From Paramecium pentaurelia (lineage: Eukaryota; Ciliophora; Oligohymenophorea; Peniculida; Parameciidae): a stretch of DNA of 64,000 nt. Of the stretch, positions 49,401-62,298 are shown piece after piece. Location: contig CAJJDO010000048.1 of the NCBI GenBank assembly GCA_905183005.1, forward strand, positions 417,498 to 481,497. The letters are read 5' to 3'. Below the pieces are notes generated by a model, which did no database searches, was not told the origin of the DNA, and saw nothing but the letters and a program-made list of their open reading frames with translations. Made by a program: the position numbers and the translations under genes. Numbering within the stretch: the first letter of the stretch is position 1; each line of letters starts with the position of its first letter.

Positions 49401-50004
49401 TTTAATAATGAATGAGCTACAATCCTGTAATACCATGCATAAGCAAATCGATCTGTCCATTTGTAATGATTTTCATGATCAAAACATAAATAGATTCTAG
49501 GTATTAATCTTCTACCCAAAGATGGTAATACACATTTAAACTTATTCTTTGCTTCATCGTATCCAATCACTTGTCCCCTTTCAATTGTAACACTATCTCC
49601 ATTACAAATAACAATTTTAGCTGTTATTTCATAAGGTTACTCATCAAATAACACATTCTCAAACTCTATTCTGTCATCCACAAACACTTGCTCTAATCCA
49701 ACATCATCATGTATTTGTAACGGAAGCTATCTTATATGTTATGTCGGATCATCAAAATCAACCCCCTAATCTAATTTTGTATACTTACTTTGCTTAATAG
49801 TAGTTATTGCAAATCAATTGAGCTATTTTCATCTCTTTTTTGAATGAAATATTCCTCTTTACTTAGAGCTACTTTTAAATTAGCATTTGGATCGTAGTCT
49901 TCCTCTATTTACATCTCTTGTTTATAGAGACTTCTATATTGGAATCGCTCTTTGCTAAATTTAAATTAAGCCTTCTTTGAAGGAGAAGCAATTAGATTTG
50001 ACAT
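37413..50004 (-). CDS. Axonemal inner-arm dynein heavy chain
   Basis: 4180 residues, ATG 50002-50004, TGA 37413-37415. Only two introns were needed: 49766-49788 (23) and 37558-37583 (26); the whole middle is one frame. The N-terminal tail is interrupted by a Lys/Glu repeat (about 48600-48775). AAA1 P-loop GPAGTGKT is at 45446-45469, AAA2 GPTGGGKT at 44603-44626, AAA3 GPTGTGKT at 43574-43597 and AAA4 GVGGSGRQS at 42509-42535. The stalk coiled coils and microtubule-binding region follow near 40900-41900. The C-terminal cap has CPLYKVVSRAGTLSTTGHSTNF. Tail motifs such as HGLVLPEMLPK are typical of single-headed inner-arm chains (DNAH3/7/12 group). It powers ciliary bending. Confidence 0.95.
48600..48775 (-). 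repeat. Lys-Glu dipeptide repeat tract inside the dynein tail
   Basis: On the + strand this is a nearly pure pyrimidine run built from TTTCTC/TTTCTT units; on the coding strand it reads AAAGAGAAAGAG..., that is, (Lys-Glu)n with a few Asp and Pro. It lies between ordered tail segments (LRKDFMEDVEKIIIKQFGD and YNINQYKWFNLKETD). It is in frame, so it is translated as a highly charged linker and may vary in length by slippage. Confidence 0.85.
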
Positions 50005-50428
50005 ATAATAAATTAATAAATAATCAATATTCTTTCTAATGGACTTATTAATTGAGTTTTCATGCTTTTGAGTCATCATGTTTCCATTCAAAAAGATAAA
50101 AGTTCTCTTAATTAATGATATCAATATTAATTATCACTGATCTTATGTTACATAACTAAGTTCAGAATAATTTATTTTAATTATGAGTTTTTGATAATAA
50201 CTAATATTCACTGTTTACTTATATGAATTTTTGATAAGATTCACACTATTATGATAAAAAATTAGTGATTGACTATCCAAATAAATTAAATTTAGTAATA
50301 GTAAATCAATAAGATAAAATTCATATAAATTAATGTAATAATCTAATCAAGAAATTGCCTAAACAGAAAGATAGTGTTATATCAAACTACCATCGATTGC
50401 TAAATGTCGATTATCAATAAAGAGCATT
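50005..50428. promoter_or_regulatory. Upstream region of the dynein heavy chain gene
   Basis: About 420 nt between the dynein start (minus) and a tiny plus-strand gene. A/T-rich with no frame; slightly more mixed composition from 50340 to 50428. Probably carries the dynein promoter; no motif assigned. Confidence 0.35.
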
Positions 50429-50661
50429 ATGTCAGAGGCAGAATTGATATAAAAATCTGTAAGTTGTGAAATGATCTATTAAAGTCAGTTAATAATACTC
50501 GATTTATGAAACCTCTGGGAGAACGAATATTAAGAAAAGAACTAAAGATTCATTCCTCAATTATAGAATTTAAACAGAACTTTAAAAATATGATTACAAA
50601 TTCTAAATATGGTTTACAATATATGAAAAGAAAGGTTTTCCCTAAACTATAAGCACTTTGA
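50429..50661 (+). CDS. Small hypothetical protein
   Basis: ATG 50429, TGA 50659-50661, 68 residues if intron 50459-50484 (26 nt, GTAAGT...AAG) is removed. Without it the frame closes after 27 codons. The product is basic (MKPLGERILRKELKIHSS, NMITNSKYGLQYMKRKVFPK), has no signal peptide or membrane segment, and could be a small mitochondrial or ribosome-associated protein. I recognise no family. It ends 24 nt before the VMA21 start. Confidence 0.5.
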
Positions 50662-50685
50662 TTAAATATTACTAATTAATTTTTA

Positions 50686-51107
50686 ATGAATAACAAAAAT
50701 GATCAAGTTTTCAAAGAGCCTCCTCCATATTACTTGTAAATTAATGTATAAAGATTATTTATAGTTTTGGCATTCCTCTTCATAATAAGAGAGTGGCATA
50801 ACAATTTTGCTTTATTTTCATCCTAGTCTTAATTATACCTTTTTCAATGTTTTTTGGATTAAGAGAATCCTTAGGAGAAGTAAGTGCTGGTATCTCAGCT
50901 GTTGTGTCTATATAATTTGTTATAGCCTATTATGTTATTATGATCATAAGAGACCCAGAGAACTTTCCAAATGCTGATAAAGCAAGAAAGCAAATTGAAT
51001 AAAGAAAATAATAAACTAAACAAAATTAAGTAGAAACAGAACCAATCAAATAAAGTGGTTAAAAGAAAGATAATTAATCACAAAAAAATAAATTGAAATA
51101 AAATTGA
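50686..51107 (+). CDS. VMA21: V-ATPase assembly factor VMA21
   Basis: 130 residues, ATG 50686, TGA 51105-51107, one intron 50736-50764 (29 nt). Two membrane helices: FCFIFILVLIIPFSMFFGL and, after a short acidic loop (RESLGEV), AVVSIQFVIAYYVIMIII-like sequence ending in IRDPE. This hairpin, with a conserved Phe/Pro in helix 1, is the VMA21 fold. VMA21 resides in the ER and guides assembly of the V0 sector. The tail is long, Gln/Lys-rich and hydrophilic, longer than in yeast, and ends Lys/Gln/Asn. It is convergent with the IP3-receptor gene, 33 nt apart. Confidence 0.8.
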
Positions 51108-51140
51108 CATGTCTAAAAAAATATACAAATATTATAAAGT

Positions 51141-54100
51141 TCAATTATTTTTTTTTAATTCAACTTTCATTAGTTTTCCCATGTCAATTATTTATTCTTA
51201 TACAAATACAATCTACATATATGAATATCATTATTACTTTTTCTTCTATTTTTTATATTAATTCCTTCTCTCTAATATTTTTGATACCATCTAAATCAAT
51301 CAATTCTCTAGCTTAATTAAATGGAACCCAACATAGATCTTCCTCTTTCAATTTTTAATCAACATAACTTTCAATTCCAGAATATTCTGTTTTCTCTTTC
51401 CATCTCAAATAAGCAAAGAAATAAACATAATTCCACATATAATGATTTATTTTTATATGTTCTCTAAAACCACCATTGCTTTTTGATTATAATCTATCAA
51501 AATCAGCTCTAAAATATAATTACAATATTATTACTTTAGATTTCCACATATAAAACAATTATCAACCATATCATTTAATTTATTCCCTTCCTCCTCTCTT
51601 AAACTTCCGAATGTATCAATAATAATACCAGCAACAATATTCAACATTATAACACCCAAAATAATATTACTAACCTCATCAAAGAAGAATCTGCCAACAC
51701 TTAATTCTCTTGCAACATTATTTACACCTAGTTCTTATTATACATAATCTCCTATTGAACCTCTAAATGTCCATTCTATATTCATCATGAAACAGTATAA
51801 TAGAGTATCACAATATCCTGCAAACTCATTTGATAATCTCCAATAAGCAAATATAGTAAATACATAAACTAACAAAAATAGTAAGAAAAATGTTAAAATT
51901 AATTAAGTTCTAGGACGATAAACTGATAAAATGATATTTTTAAGTGTTGGATATCTAAATAGAATTTCAGTTAAATGAAATATGAAAAATAAAGGATGAT
52001 AAAAAGTTCCTAATATTGCAAATAAACCATATGCAATATAATACATTACTTCTACTTCTTATAAAAAACTTAAAATAGTTTGAATAAATTTGTAAAACAT
52101 ATCTATTAAAATAAATAGAGGATTTGGATCTTGATCATCAAATAACCCTTTTTATAACCAAGCTCTTTTTAAAATTAATGGAGCATTTTTTAATAAATAA
52201 AATGAGACCACAAATAAGGATAAACCAGTCATTACAATACCAATAATGTAGATTATAGTCTTAGTAATAACAGGATTAAAATCTTAGTATTAACTAAAAA
52301 AGATGTAATCTTAAACTCTATCACCAACTGTTCCATCAAAACTGAAGAGTATAAATAGATTCAAAAATAAAGTTAAAAAAAAGGCTAGTTCTCTCCATAA
52401 TTTAACATAATCAGTCAGTAAAGCTAAATATTTTTATCTATCAAATAATCTCTTTAAATATTCTTCATGTTTACAAACCTCAATCAAAGTAGGAGCTATA
52501 TTCATTAATCCTTACACTTTAGATTATGTAGTACTTCTATCTACTTAATCGTGGAATAGGATCTTTTATTCTTTAGGTAAATAATTTGTTGAGGGTAGTT
52601 TAATGAAATATACAACTTCTAGATTATCATCATGCATAACATCAATATGGGCACTATTCTCTAAATAAAAATTGATAGCCATTTATAGATCTTTTCTATA
52701 TTATTCTTCTTTGATTCTTTATTTTTCTTCTTCTGACATATCTGGTTATATTTAATTAACTTTAAACTAATCTGTTGCTAAATTCTTCATAGAATTCAAA
52801 GTCCCAAATAAATTCCTTATTAAAGCAATTGTAAATTATATTAACATATATACAAAAGAATCCTTAAATATTTACCAAACTTCATTACTAGTTTATGTTT
52901 TTAGTATTTTTTTTTTATGCATTCTTGTAATTTTGATTATTGGACTTACTATATAGGGATCACATTCCATGTAATAACTCATTAAGAAGAATAACAGAAA
53001 TCCATTTTGTAAAATAGTTTCAAAGTAAGGAAATTATTAAGATATATCTTTAATTCTATCATATTTACTTTCTTTCATTTTTCTTAATTAAAATGGATCA
53101 ATTGAAAGATGTTCTAGAGCTTCTATTTCATATTTATCACCATATATTTTAACATATTTATTATATTCGTTAACACAATGTTTTTCTAATAAATTAATTG
53201 GTAAATTTCTCATGATTCTTTTTAAAATAGGATTATTTTAGTTTATTTCACTTCCTTCTAATAAACTCATAATTAAATTTAAGATTTTATTCATTAATCT
53301 ACATATTTACCATCTTTATAATGGTTAATCCAAAAGAGATTTTCTTTTTCCAATCTATTCAATTTCTTCTGGTGGAGATAAAATATATTATTAAGAAAAT
53401 AAATCAGCAGCTATATCTAAAAATTTAGATTCAGAAATTGCTTTTTAATTATCTTAACAAGGTCCTTAAACTAATTCATTTAAAGTATCTAAACATTTTA
53501 ACATATTATCATAATTTTTTTAAATACGACCATCATAATAATATGTTTTAAATAGATCAGTTATAGCATTGGTTAAATCATAGTTATTTTTTGAATTTGT
53601 TTATTCTCTAAAATAATTCTATAATTTTCGATAATGACCTTCAACAGCATTTTATAAAAATGTTAGAACTTCTAATACTAAACTTAAATCTTCTTAAAAT
53701 TCATTATAATCTATTTAAAGCAACCCAGCTGATTCATTTTCAGATTCACCTTTTGATTTCGATAAAATTTCGAGATTTTCAATTTGTTTTCTAATTATAA
53801 AATAGATTTTCTAGAAAATATTTTCAGATTAACTAAAACTCATCATAAAACTGTATATAGTTCCTTAAACTTGATCATTACCTCCATCTAATAAAGTATT
53901 AATAAATTAAAGAAAAGACTATTTTTAATAATAAATATTAATACCATCATTAATTTCTTATCTGAATTATTTTCACTTAAGACTAATAAAACCATTTATG
54001 TTGCTCCTAATTTATCAAATAGATTTTGCATTTCTACTTTTCTGTTTTAATCAGTATCAATTATCTTTTTTAATATATGTAATAAGGTTTAGATAGACCC

Positions 54101-57100
54101 CTTACAATTAGGATCTGAAAAGGCTGATTAAAGATATGATATTAATTTCCTAGATATACTTTTAACATCAGGTTTATTTGTTAAATTCTTACTAAATTCT
54201 GGTTTTAATAAACTAGATATATTTAAAATGGCATTGGCAATAGTTTCTCTTTCTTTTTCAGCTTCCTTTAAAAATTGATCCTTATTTAATAATTCTTTTA
54301 AAAATAATTTCCATATATTTTCAACTTTTTTTGATTTTATTGAATCATAACCTTCTAAGAATTCATCACATTCATCATCTTTCTCTGAAAATACACTTAT
54401 TTTCTTTTTTTCAGGTAAATATTTCTTACTTGAATTTTGGATAAGTTACTCATCAGGATTACTAAATTATTTTGACATCAAACTACTCTTCCTTGAATGG
54501 TATCCTCCAACTATTTCGTTTAAGTTGTTTGTATTAACATTATTATTTTATATAATATCTTTACTTTAATCTTAATCAGCTTCTTAAAGTGAATCTAATT
54601 TAATCTTCACTTAATTCCATATAGGATCTTCTTTTTAATTTACTGTTTTTTCATAGAAAATCTTGCAAAATGTTTATAAACATCTTATTAACAATTTAGC
54701 ATCTTCATTAGTTGTAATAATTGGATAGAGTATATTTTATTCAAATGTAAGATTTTTAACCTTCTTTAACCATTCTTATAAGAATTTTTCAATTATTTAT
54801 AAATCTTTTCTTAAATCCTATTTCTCAATATTCTTTAGAAATCTATCATAATAAGCCAAAAGAAAAGGGAAAATTCCATAAATGTGATAAATTTTGAGAT
54901 CTTAAGTGAATAAATTTAATTCAGTAATTTTATCAAGTCGATTGATTTCAAAAGTAATAAAATCAATTATTTATTATCTACAATGAAAAAGTTGAGAATG
55001 TTAAATCTATCCTCTTTCAGATGAGATATGAACCAATCTTAAAAATTCTATTACTTATAATTTTATCAAAGTAACACCTTTAATTTTATCATTACTATCA
55101 AGATATTAAATTTGAGATTTTGTTGTAATTGGCATTTTCACAAATGCATCAATAGAACATAATATCTCAAGTAGATATGTTGCTGTAAATAATCGCTTTA
55201 ATTTACTTACACTAATATTAAAATTCTTTTTAATATCTTCCTCCTTTGTATCTGCACTAAATTTTCTCTTTTCTACATTATTTAAAGTTGTTTAAATGAG
55301 AATATCTAATAATTATGCATGATAATAGAATGGTTCATCTCTGAATGTATCTCTATATTCTATCTCTCTTAATTTATCAACAAATTTTAAGTCAGGTTCT
55401 TATATTGGATCATCTAAAAACAATTTCAAATCAGTATTTCTTGAACCATCACAATATAAAATTTTCATGTCTTTTTCTCCAAATTCTATTGGTAATAGAC
55501 TATTTTATATTAAAATCTAATTATCAAAAATGTAATTTGAATTATAAATCATTAATGATTCAAACACTTTTAAAAATCTCTTTTATCTACCCTCTTTAAG
55601 AATTAATGATAAAATCATATCAATTATTTATTAATCTACTTTTTGAACTAATAATGTTTTATTATTTTAAAAGATAGCTTAAACTAATTCTAATTAGCCT
55701 AAATCATATTACATATAACGATAATAATTTAAATACTCAAAGAGTATAATTTAATTTTCATTATTATTAAAACAAAAATTTTTGAGAACATCAAAAGCTA
55801 ATCTAAAAAAATCAATCATAACAATTTTCTTTTCTTCTTCTAATTCTCCATCCATTATATATTCATGAATATATCTTAAACCATTTGGAAGTAAATTAAT
55901 TACTGCTATATGTGCTCCTAAATTTGCATAAAGTTATTATTTTTTAGAATCAATTACATCTAATGTCGAAATCAATTCATTATCTTCAAATTTGATATCA
56001 CTTTTCAATCCATGATAAAAACTTTTTAAATACTTTTATGCCTATTCAAAATCATTAGTAATCTAATCCTCAAATATATAACTGGATATCCATATATCAA
56101 GACGTTCATTTAATGTTTAAAACTTTTCTAAATTCATTGTAATATACTTATGTAATATAGTCTTTTCAGAATCAAAAATTACTTACATATTTTATAGATT
56201 TTTTTTGAATTCTTCTTTTTAAGTAAATAATCTTAATAACAATTAAAGACCTCTCTTTTCTAGTTCTTTATCTTTTACATGATAAAATGTATGTAAAAAT
56301 GTTGGTAACAAACTAGCTACTGGCTAATCATTTGGGTTTTTATCTTCTAAAGCCAAACTTAAGTATTAATCAAGATCTAAAATTTCTGGAATTTGAGGAT
56401 TATTTATATAATTATAAAATCTAGTTTTAGCCTTTTCTTCCTGATGATTAATTTTTATTAAGTTTTTTGTGAATGATGTTAAACTAATTTCTTCTTTTTA
56501 TGGTTCATCTATTTCTTTTATACCTGTTTATGCTAAATTAGGTAATAATCCTAATGCATGAATTTTTAATAATCTTTAAATAATTAATAGATTTTTTTGT
56601 CTTTAACTTAATTCTTCATATTATTTTCTATGATTTTTTGATTTTTTCTTATTTTCTTTTTACAAATATTAACTATAAGCGATAGGATTATTTTCAATAT
56701 GATCTCCTTATAAAATATATGTTTTAAAAAAGACAATACAATTTTACATCATGAAATCTTATCTTAGATCTAATAAATATTCTAGAAAATCACATATTTT
56801 AATTTTTAATTAAATTTCATTTTCTATATACTTTGGATCCAAAAAATTTTAAGTTTATATTACTGATTATAATTTTAAATATCCCTTCATAACTGGATTT
56901 AAATATATATTTTGATCATTTGTTATTTAACTTTCTCCTCTCTATTCTTCATTGTCATCTTCTTCTTTATTCTATTTTTTTAAAAGGTTCATAAAATTTG
57001 GTGCACTAAGTTTATGTTAACTTTATTTATCTTATAATTTTTTTTAAACTCTTTGTCTTTCTGTTTAACAATGAGCTTAAATCAAATTAAGTTCATACTT

Positions 57101-60100
57101 CTCATAAGTAAATATATCTAAACAAGATTTAACCATTGATTAAATAAAAATTTATGGTCTTAAATTTGGTTGTAATGAATCTCCTAAAGAATAATCTAAA
57201 ACCCAAATCAAATTCAATTTCATAACTTTATCTAATATTCTCATTGTATTTAAAATCAATTCATCTTTTAATATATCTGGACCAACTTAATTTTAATTTC
57301 TTTTAGAATCTCGTTCCTCACCACCTTAATTATGAATTGGAGGACACATAATCTCATATAATTCTCCTCCCTTTTCATTTACATAATTCATTAAATTATT
57401 CACTAAATCTTTGTATGTATTCAATTCTTAAACATTAGATTATCCTGCTTAAGTTGAACTCTTGAAAAGGATATAATCTCTAGGTTTATCACACTCACTA
57501 AATAATTAACACATAATTGGTGCTTTCTTTATTCTTAAAGGTTCTTAATCAATATATAAATTCAATGCTAATCTAGCAAATCCAGGCTATAAATCTATAT
57601 ATTTAGGATCTATAGGATGTTTAAACCAAATATTCCTAAATAAAAATGATTTTTCAAATTATGCACCTAATTCATTTTTCCATGAATAATTTCTCCCTAA
57701 AGTAACTTCTGAAAAAAATGTTAGTTATTCAATTATATACATAAATTTGTCTCTTGAACTTTTATTAATATCTCTTATATCACAATCTTAAGGTATGATT
57801 AATTATCCTGCTTTGGATGTTAATCTAACAGTACCATCATTACTTTTACTTTCTTCGGCTTTAGTTTCAACTCCTAATTTAGGTTATTTTGTATTATTCT
57901 TTTTATATAATTTGTAGATATTTTCTTAATTAATTTAAATAGGAAATTCCTAATGACTACAAACATTTCTTAAAAATTTTAAATAATATGAATTGTTTTT
58001 TGCTTCATCATCCCATAAGAGATTAATGAAATATTCAATTAAGGGGACAGGTTTTTTTATGATTTTTTCATGTTATTTTATTTCCATTTATTCTTCTTTA
58101 TCATCAAACTAGTATAAATTAATAAGTATTTTTATTTATTGGTTATCAATTTCATTGTTTTCATAAAATTCAATTTTAATATCTTCACTTAATTTATATA
58201 ATAAATATTTATTGTTTGATACAATATTAATAGCTGCTTCAATTGCTGTAGGTAAATATTTAGTATGCAATTAAAAGTATGGTATCAAATCATAAGTATA
58301 TATTTGATTTTCTTTATTTAATTTACATACAGATCCTAAGAATTAGTAGATTTAATCAATTAATTCAATTTTAGATTTAACATAATTATAATATTCAGTT
58401 TTTAATGTATTTTCAGTCTTTTATTCATTCATCATAAAAGATTTATCATCAAAAATAATATTACTTACAATTTCAAAATTATTTTTAGATTGTTTTTCAC
58501 TTTAATCTTAATCAATTTCAAATTTCTAATAAAATTCTAATTCTCCTTTAGTAATTATTCTTTCTAATATTTTAATAAGAATATCAATATAAAATTATTC
58601 TCTCATTAATTTCTATCTATATTAATTTATCGATCCAAATTATTATTCTGCAGATGTAGTATAAGATTTATTATTTACAAAATTTTCTAATTCTGCAATA
58701 CAACTTTTTAATTATTAAAATACTCCAAACCATTTTCTTTTAGAAGGAAAATTATTAATTCCTGGATATTTTGGATCTTGAATTTAAATAACAAATTTAG
58801 CTAATCTTCTAAAACAGGATTATAAAAATTAAATTTCCCAAACTTCATTTCTAGTAGCCATATGAATTTTAAATACTGCATGTTCAGTTTTTTCTTAATA
58901 TGGTTTTAAAATTGGAATATATTCATGATTTTACTTATCATTTTAAAAATCCATCCAATTTTTACTTTATCTATTTTATAAATATGTGTAACTTCCTCCC
59001 TTTAAATATTTTTAATTTGGTTGAGTTTTAAGATCAACAAAAATAAAAATTGTTGATTTATCCAATTCTTAAGTTAAACGATATTTATATTATTGTTTGT
59101 TATTCTATTTACTATTCTTATCACCTGTAATTTCTGTAACACTTAAATAATATCCAGTTGTAACATTCTTAAGTCTATACCCAGCTTCATATTTGACAAA
59201 TCCTCCTTAAAGAAACTCCTCCCCTTCAATTTACCATAATCCATTTGTACTTCCTTAATATCCTTAAGCACTCTCTGTTTAAGACATTGTAATTGCCACA
59301 TATAAATTTTATATAGAAAGCCATTCAGATAGATGATAAAATGAGAAATTAGTCTTATCAACTGCTTCTTGATATTTTTTCACAGAAAGTGTAGCCTCTG
59401 CTTCACTATGATACAACCAAATACAATCTCCAACTCTTAGATTTCTGGAATTTTCCGATATATATTATTAAAATAAAACTATTTTCCAAGAATGAGACTA
59501 TTCAACACTAGCATTTATTTCTTTCTTCTAAATATGTTCAGATTTTAATGAAGCATTACCTTTAATTTCTGAAATTTCCATTTATGAGCAATTAATATAT
59601 GCAAATCTATTTGATATAGGCATAGCTCTAGTAATAGCACACATTTCACCTGCATTTACATCTTATTCTCCATGACTTTAATACATATATGCAGGTACTA
59701 TCTTAAATACAGTGTAATCACTTGAGTAGTCATCTAATTTAATTAGATAGTTTTGATTTTCTAATTATGCTTCATTATCATGACATGATAAAAACTTACC
59801 ACTTGCAATGTGTAATAATTAAAATGGTTAATGGTATGTTAATTTTTAACATCTGGATTTATCTATCGCATCTATATTTTGTTTATACTCATTCATTAAT
59901 TAACTAAGTTCTTCATTCATTCTTTAATTAGTCATTTTTATCTTATCCTATATTTTTAATTTTTTTGATATACATCTTGTCTATCCTTATCTTCTTTCTT
60001 AATATCGGTTACATTATAATCTTATAAAACACGTGTTTTAACTGTATCAGAAACTCTAGGCAAAACCTAAAATAAACATTTGTAAAAAGAGTTATTATCT

Positions 60101-60295
60101 AAACCATCAAATGTTTTTCTTTTATATCATTCTTAAATACTTTTTTTATTCTTTATGAACAAAGTTTTTTAAAAATACTTAAGGTTTCAAAAATCCATCT
60201 GAGAATAAGAATGCTGTTTGATCAACAAAATCAGATATGGCAATTATAGAACCAAAAGTTACCATCGTTTAGTCTATCTATTCATCTTCATCCAT
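51141..60295 (-). CDS. IP3-receptor-type intracellular calcium channel
   Basis: 3009 residues, ATG 60293-60295, TGA 51141-51143. Introns 60119-60140 (22), 59948-59973 (26), 53919-53944 (26), 51510-51535 (26), 51213-51237 (25). N-terminal suppressor/MIR-type repeats are visible (QLLHIASGKFLSCHD, SHSWKIVLFQ, GDCIWLYHSEAEATLS, NGLWQIEGEEF, YRLKNVTTGYYLSV). A very long helical RIH-type region follows. The C-terminal channel has six-TM-like helices, the pore motif RGSIGDY (GSIGD at 51747-51761 where IP3R has GGVGD), IIDTFGSLREEE, the DNCFICG zinc site, HYMWNYVYFFAYLRWK and TEYSGIESYV. It ends in a coiled coil. Ca2+ release from ER-type stores is expected. Confidence 0.92.
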
Positions 60296-60448
60296 TTTTT
60301 AATAATTATCAAAATAAATTAATCACTTGAATAATTATCAAATTGAATTAAATTTATGTTACGATTCCCTATAGATTAAGACCTACTTTATTTTTAATTC
60401 TTTTATTGTTATCAACAAATTTAAAAAATAAATAATCAAAAAACGTTT

Positions 60449-61213
60449 TCATCCTTACTTTCCTCCAAAAGGTACCATAAATTCTTAGAGAAAATCTTTT
60501 TCTATTTTTTTTGTAGTTTAGTTTTATATTTTAACTTAATTAATTTGATTTTATCCTTATACTGTTGATTTTGTGATGATTTATTAATTAGTTTAAGGAC
60601 TATAAATTTGATTTTATTATATCTATTAAATATTAGTTTCTTAATATTATCCTAAGTACTTATCTAATATTAAATTATCATCCTATTCTTTATGTTAAAC
60701 TTCAATTAAAGGAATGGATTAAGCTGCCAGAGTATTTGCTTATTATATGAATGACTTAAACTACATAATAAATATAAACCTCCATTTGATTTCTGAGCAA
60801 TATGTTTTCCTCTTATAATTCCTTTTTTTCTTTCAAATTATCAAGTGGATAATTTCTAATTAAATAATCGTTATAATTAATTTTTTCTTGTATAGTTTAT
60901 TGAATAGTTAATTTCATTTGTTAGTTTCCTTCATCGTAGGATTTGAACAATTATATAATGTATTGTCTAAACTCTTAATCTCTTTGTTCTGCCTATTTAC
61001 TAAAAATATATTTTTGAATAAATTTACTTTGTTTATTTAATTGTTTCTAATTCTCTTTATAGATTTGATTTATAATTTTAATTAGCTTTTTCAAATAATT
61101 AATTTCTTTGATTCATTCTGTCTATAATTGTCTGTCTATCTCTTTAACTATTAAGTTATCTATTTTAGTAATTACAATCTATCAATGATGTTTTCTAAAG
61201 GTTCTTAATTCAT
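60449..61213 (-). CDS. Coiled-coil protein with a 19-nt intron
   Basis: 229 residues, ATG 61211-61213, TGA 60449-60451. Introns 61148-61175 (28), 61000-61027 (28), 60761-60779 (19). Mostly coiled coil with Gln-rich segments (QRNQLFEKANQNY, EQRDQEFRQYIIQLF, KEKKELQEENILLRNQ), then a Gln/Asn/Ser-rich tail ending in FMVPFGGKQG. No membrane segment or signal. All three introns are needed: each removal links the coiled-coil frames. The 19-nt intron is at the short extreme for Paramecium. Function unknown; it is divergent with the next gene (56 nt between starts). Confidence 0.72.
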
Positions 61214-61269
61214 AAAATTAATTAATATTTTTATTTAATATAAAAAGAATGAAATCTATATATTAAGAC

Positions 61270-62251
61270 ATGTTAAATAGAGCATATAATACTCTATTCC
61301 ATCCATCTGTATAATGGTTTAGAATACTTACTCCAGTAAATAAATTTTATTAATATATTAGGGTTACAATATTTTCAGATATCCTGCACCAGCATCTGAG
61401 TAAATTAATCATGTTGAACATGATTTCAAAACTCCTTATCGTGATTCAAAATATTATGTCAGACATGATGAACCTGTAATTGAGAGAGTAGCAAAAGTAA
61501 CATTTACTGACCCTCTTAATGAAACTCCAACAGAAAAGTAATTGATAATAAATTAAGAATCTATTAGATTAGTCAGATTAAAATTATTAACTAAAGATTA
61601 AGTCAACAATTCAGAAGCTGTATAAACTGCAACTTAACTCTATGAATAAAAATATGGATTACCTTTATCTTAAAAAGGTTAGATATCATTATATTAAATT
61701 AGTCTATTCAAATTAAGTTGGAGGTGGAGATGCACTCTAAGACTTTTTCTAAGGAGAAAACATTAGAGAAGTTATGGCCAGCTTTGTTAGACAATAATGG
61801 GAAGAAGTGAATGAAAATGCACTAGAAGATTTGAATAATACTAATTTAGATGATGATTATCATCCAAATTTAAATGAAAAAGTTGGATTTAATCTTTAAG
61901 AAAATGATCCACTCTTTAGATAATTAATAGTTGATCTACACACTGTAGTTAAAAATATTGGCGTATTTATTTTATTTTTATACCTTTTTTCATATAGGAA
62001 AAAACAAAATAAGAGGGTCATTTAACATTTTTCAGAGGAGATCCAAATTATTGGCATGTCCTTGATAATAGTTTCCCAGTGGAATCTATCAGATTGATAT
62101 AAAATACTTTGGGTGATGAAGTCTCCTAATTAGGTATTAATATGAGATAATACTTTTAGATCCAAAAGCATTGTCAAAATAACAGAATAGAGAAGATTAT
62201 CATATAGAACATAAAGTTTAAGTTCCAATAGAAAATAAATATTATTCATGA
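61270..62251 (+). CDS. Unrecognised protein, possibly mitochondrial
   Basis: 289 residues, ATG 61270, TGA 62249-62251. Introns 61336-61361 (26), 61678-61702 (25), 61963-61997 (35), 62134-62159 (26). The N terminus (MLNRAYNTLFHPSVQWFRI) is amphipathic, with Arg and no acidic residue, suggesting a mitochondrial targeting signal. The body has charged and hydrophobic segments (VIERVAKVTFTDPL; ENIREVMASFVRQQWEEV) and an acidic linker, and ends HIEHKVQVPIENKYYS. No family recognised. The 35-nt intron (GTATTT...ATAG) is the longest accepted in the window. The 3' end is convergent with the next small gene, 47 nt apart. Confidence 0.72.
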
Positions 62252-62298
62252 AATCATAAATAAAATAAAATATTTATTCAGTATAATCAATATTTACA

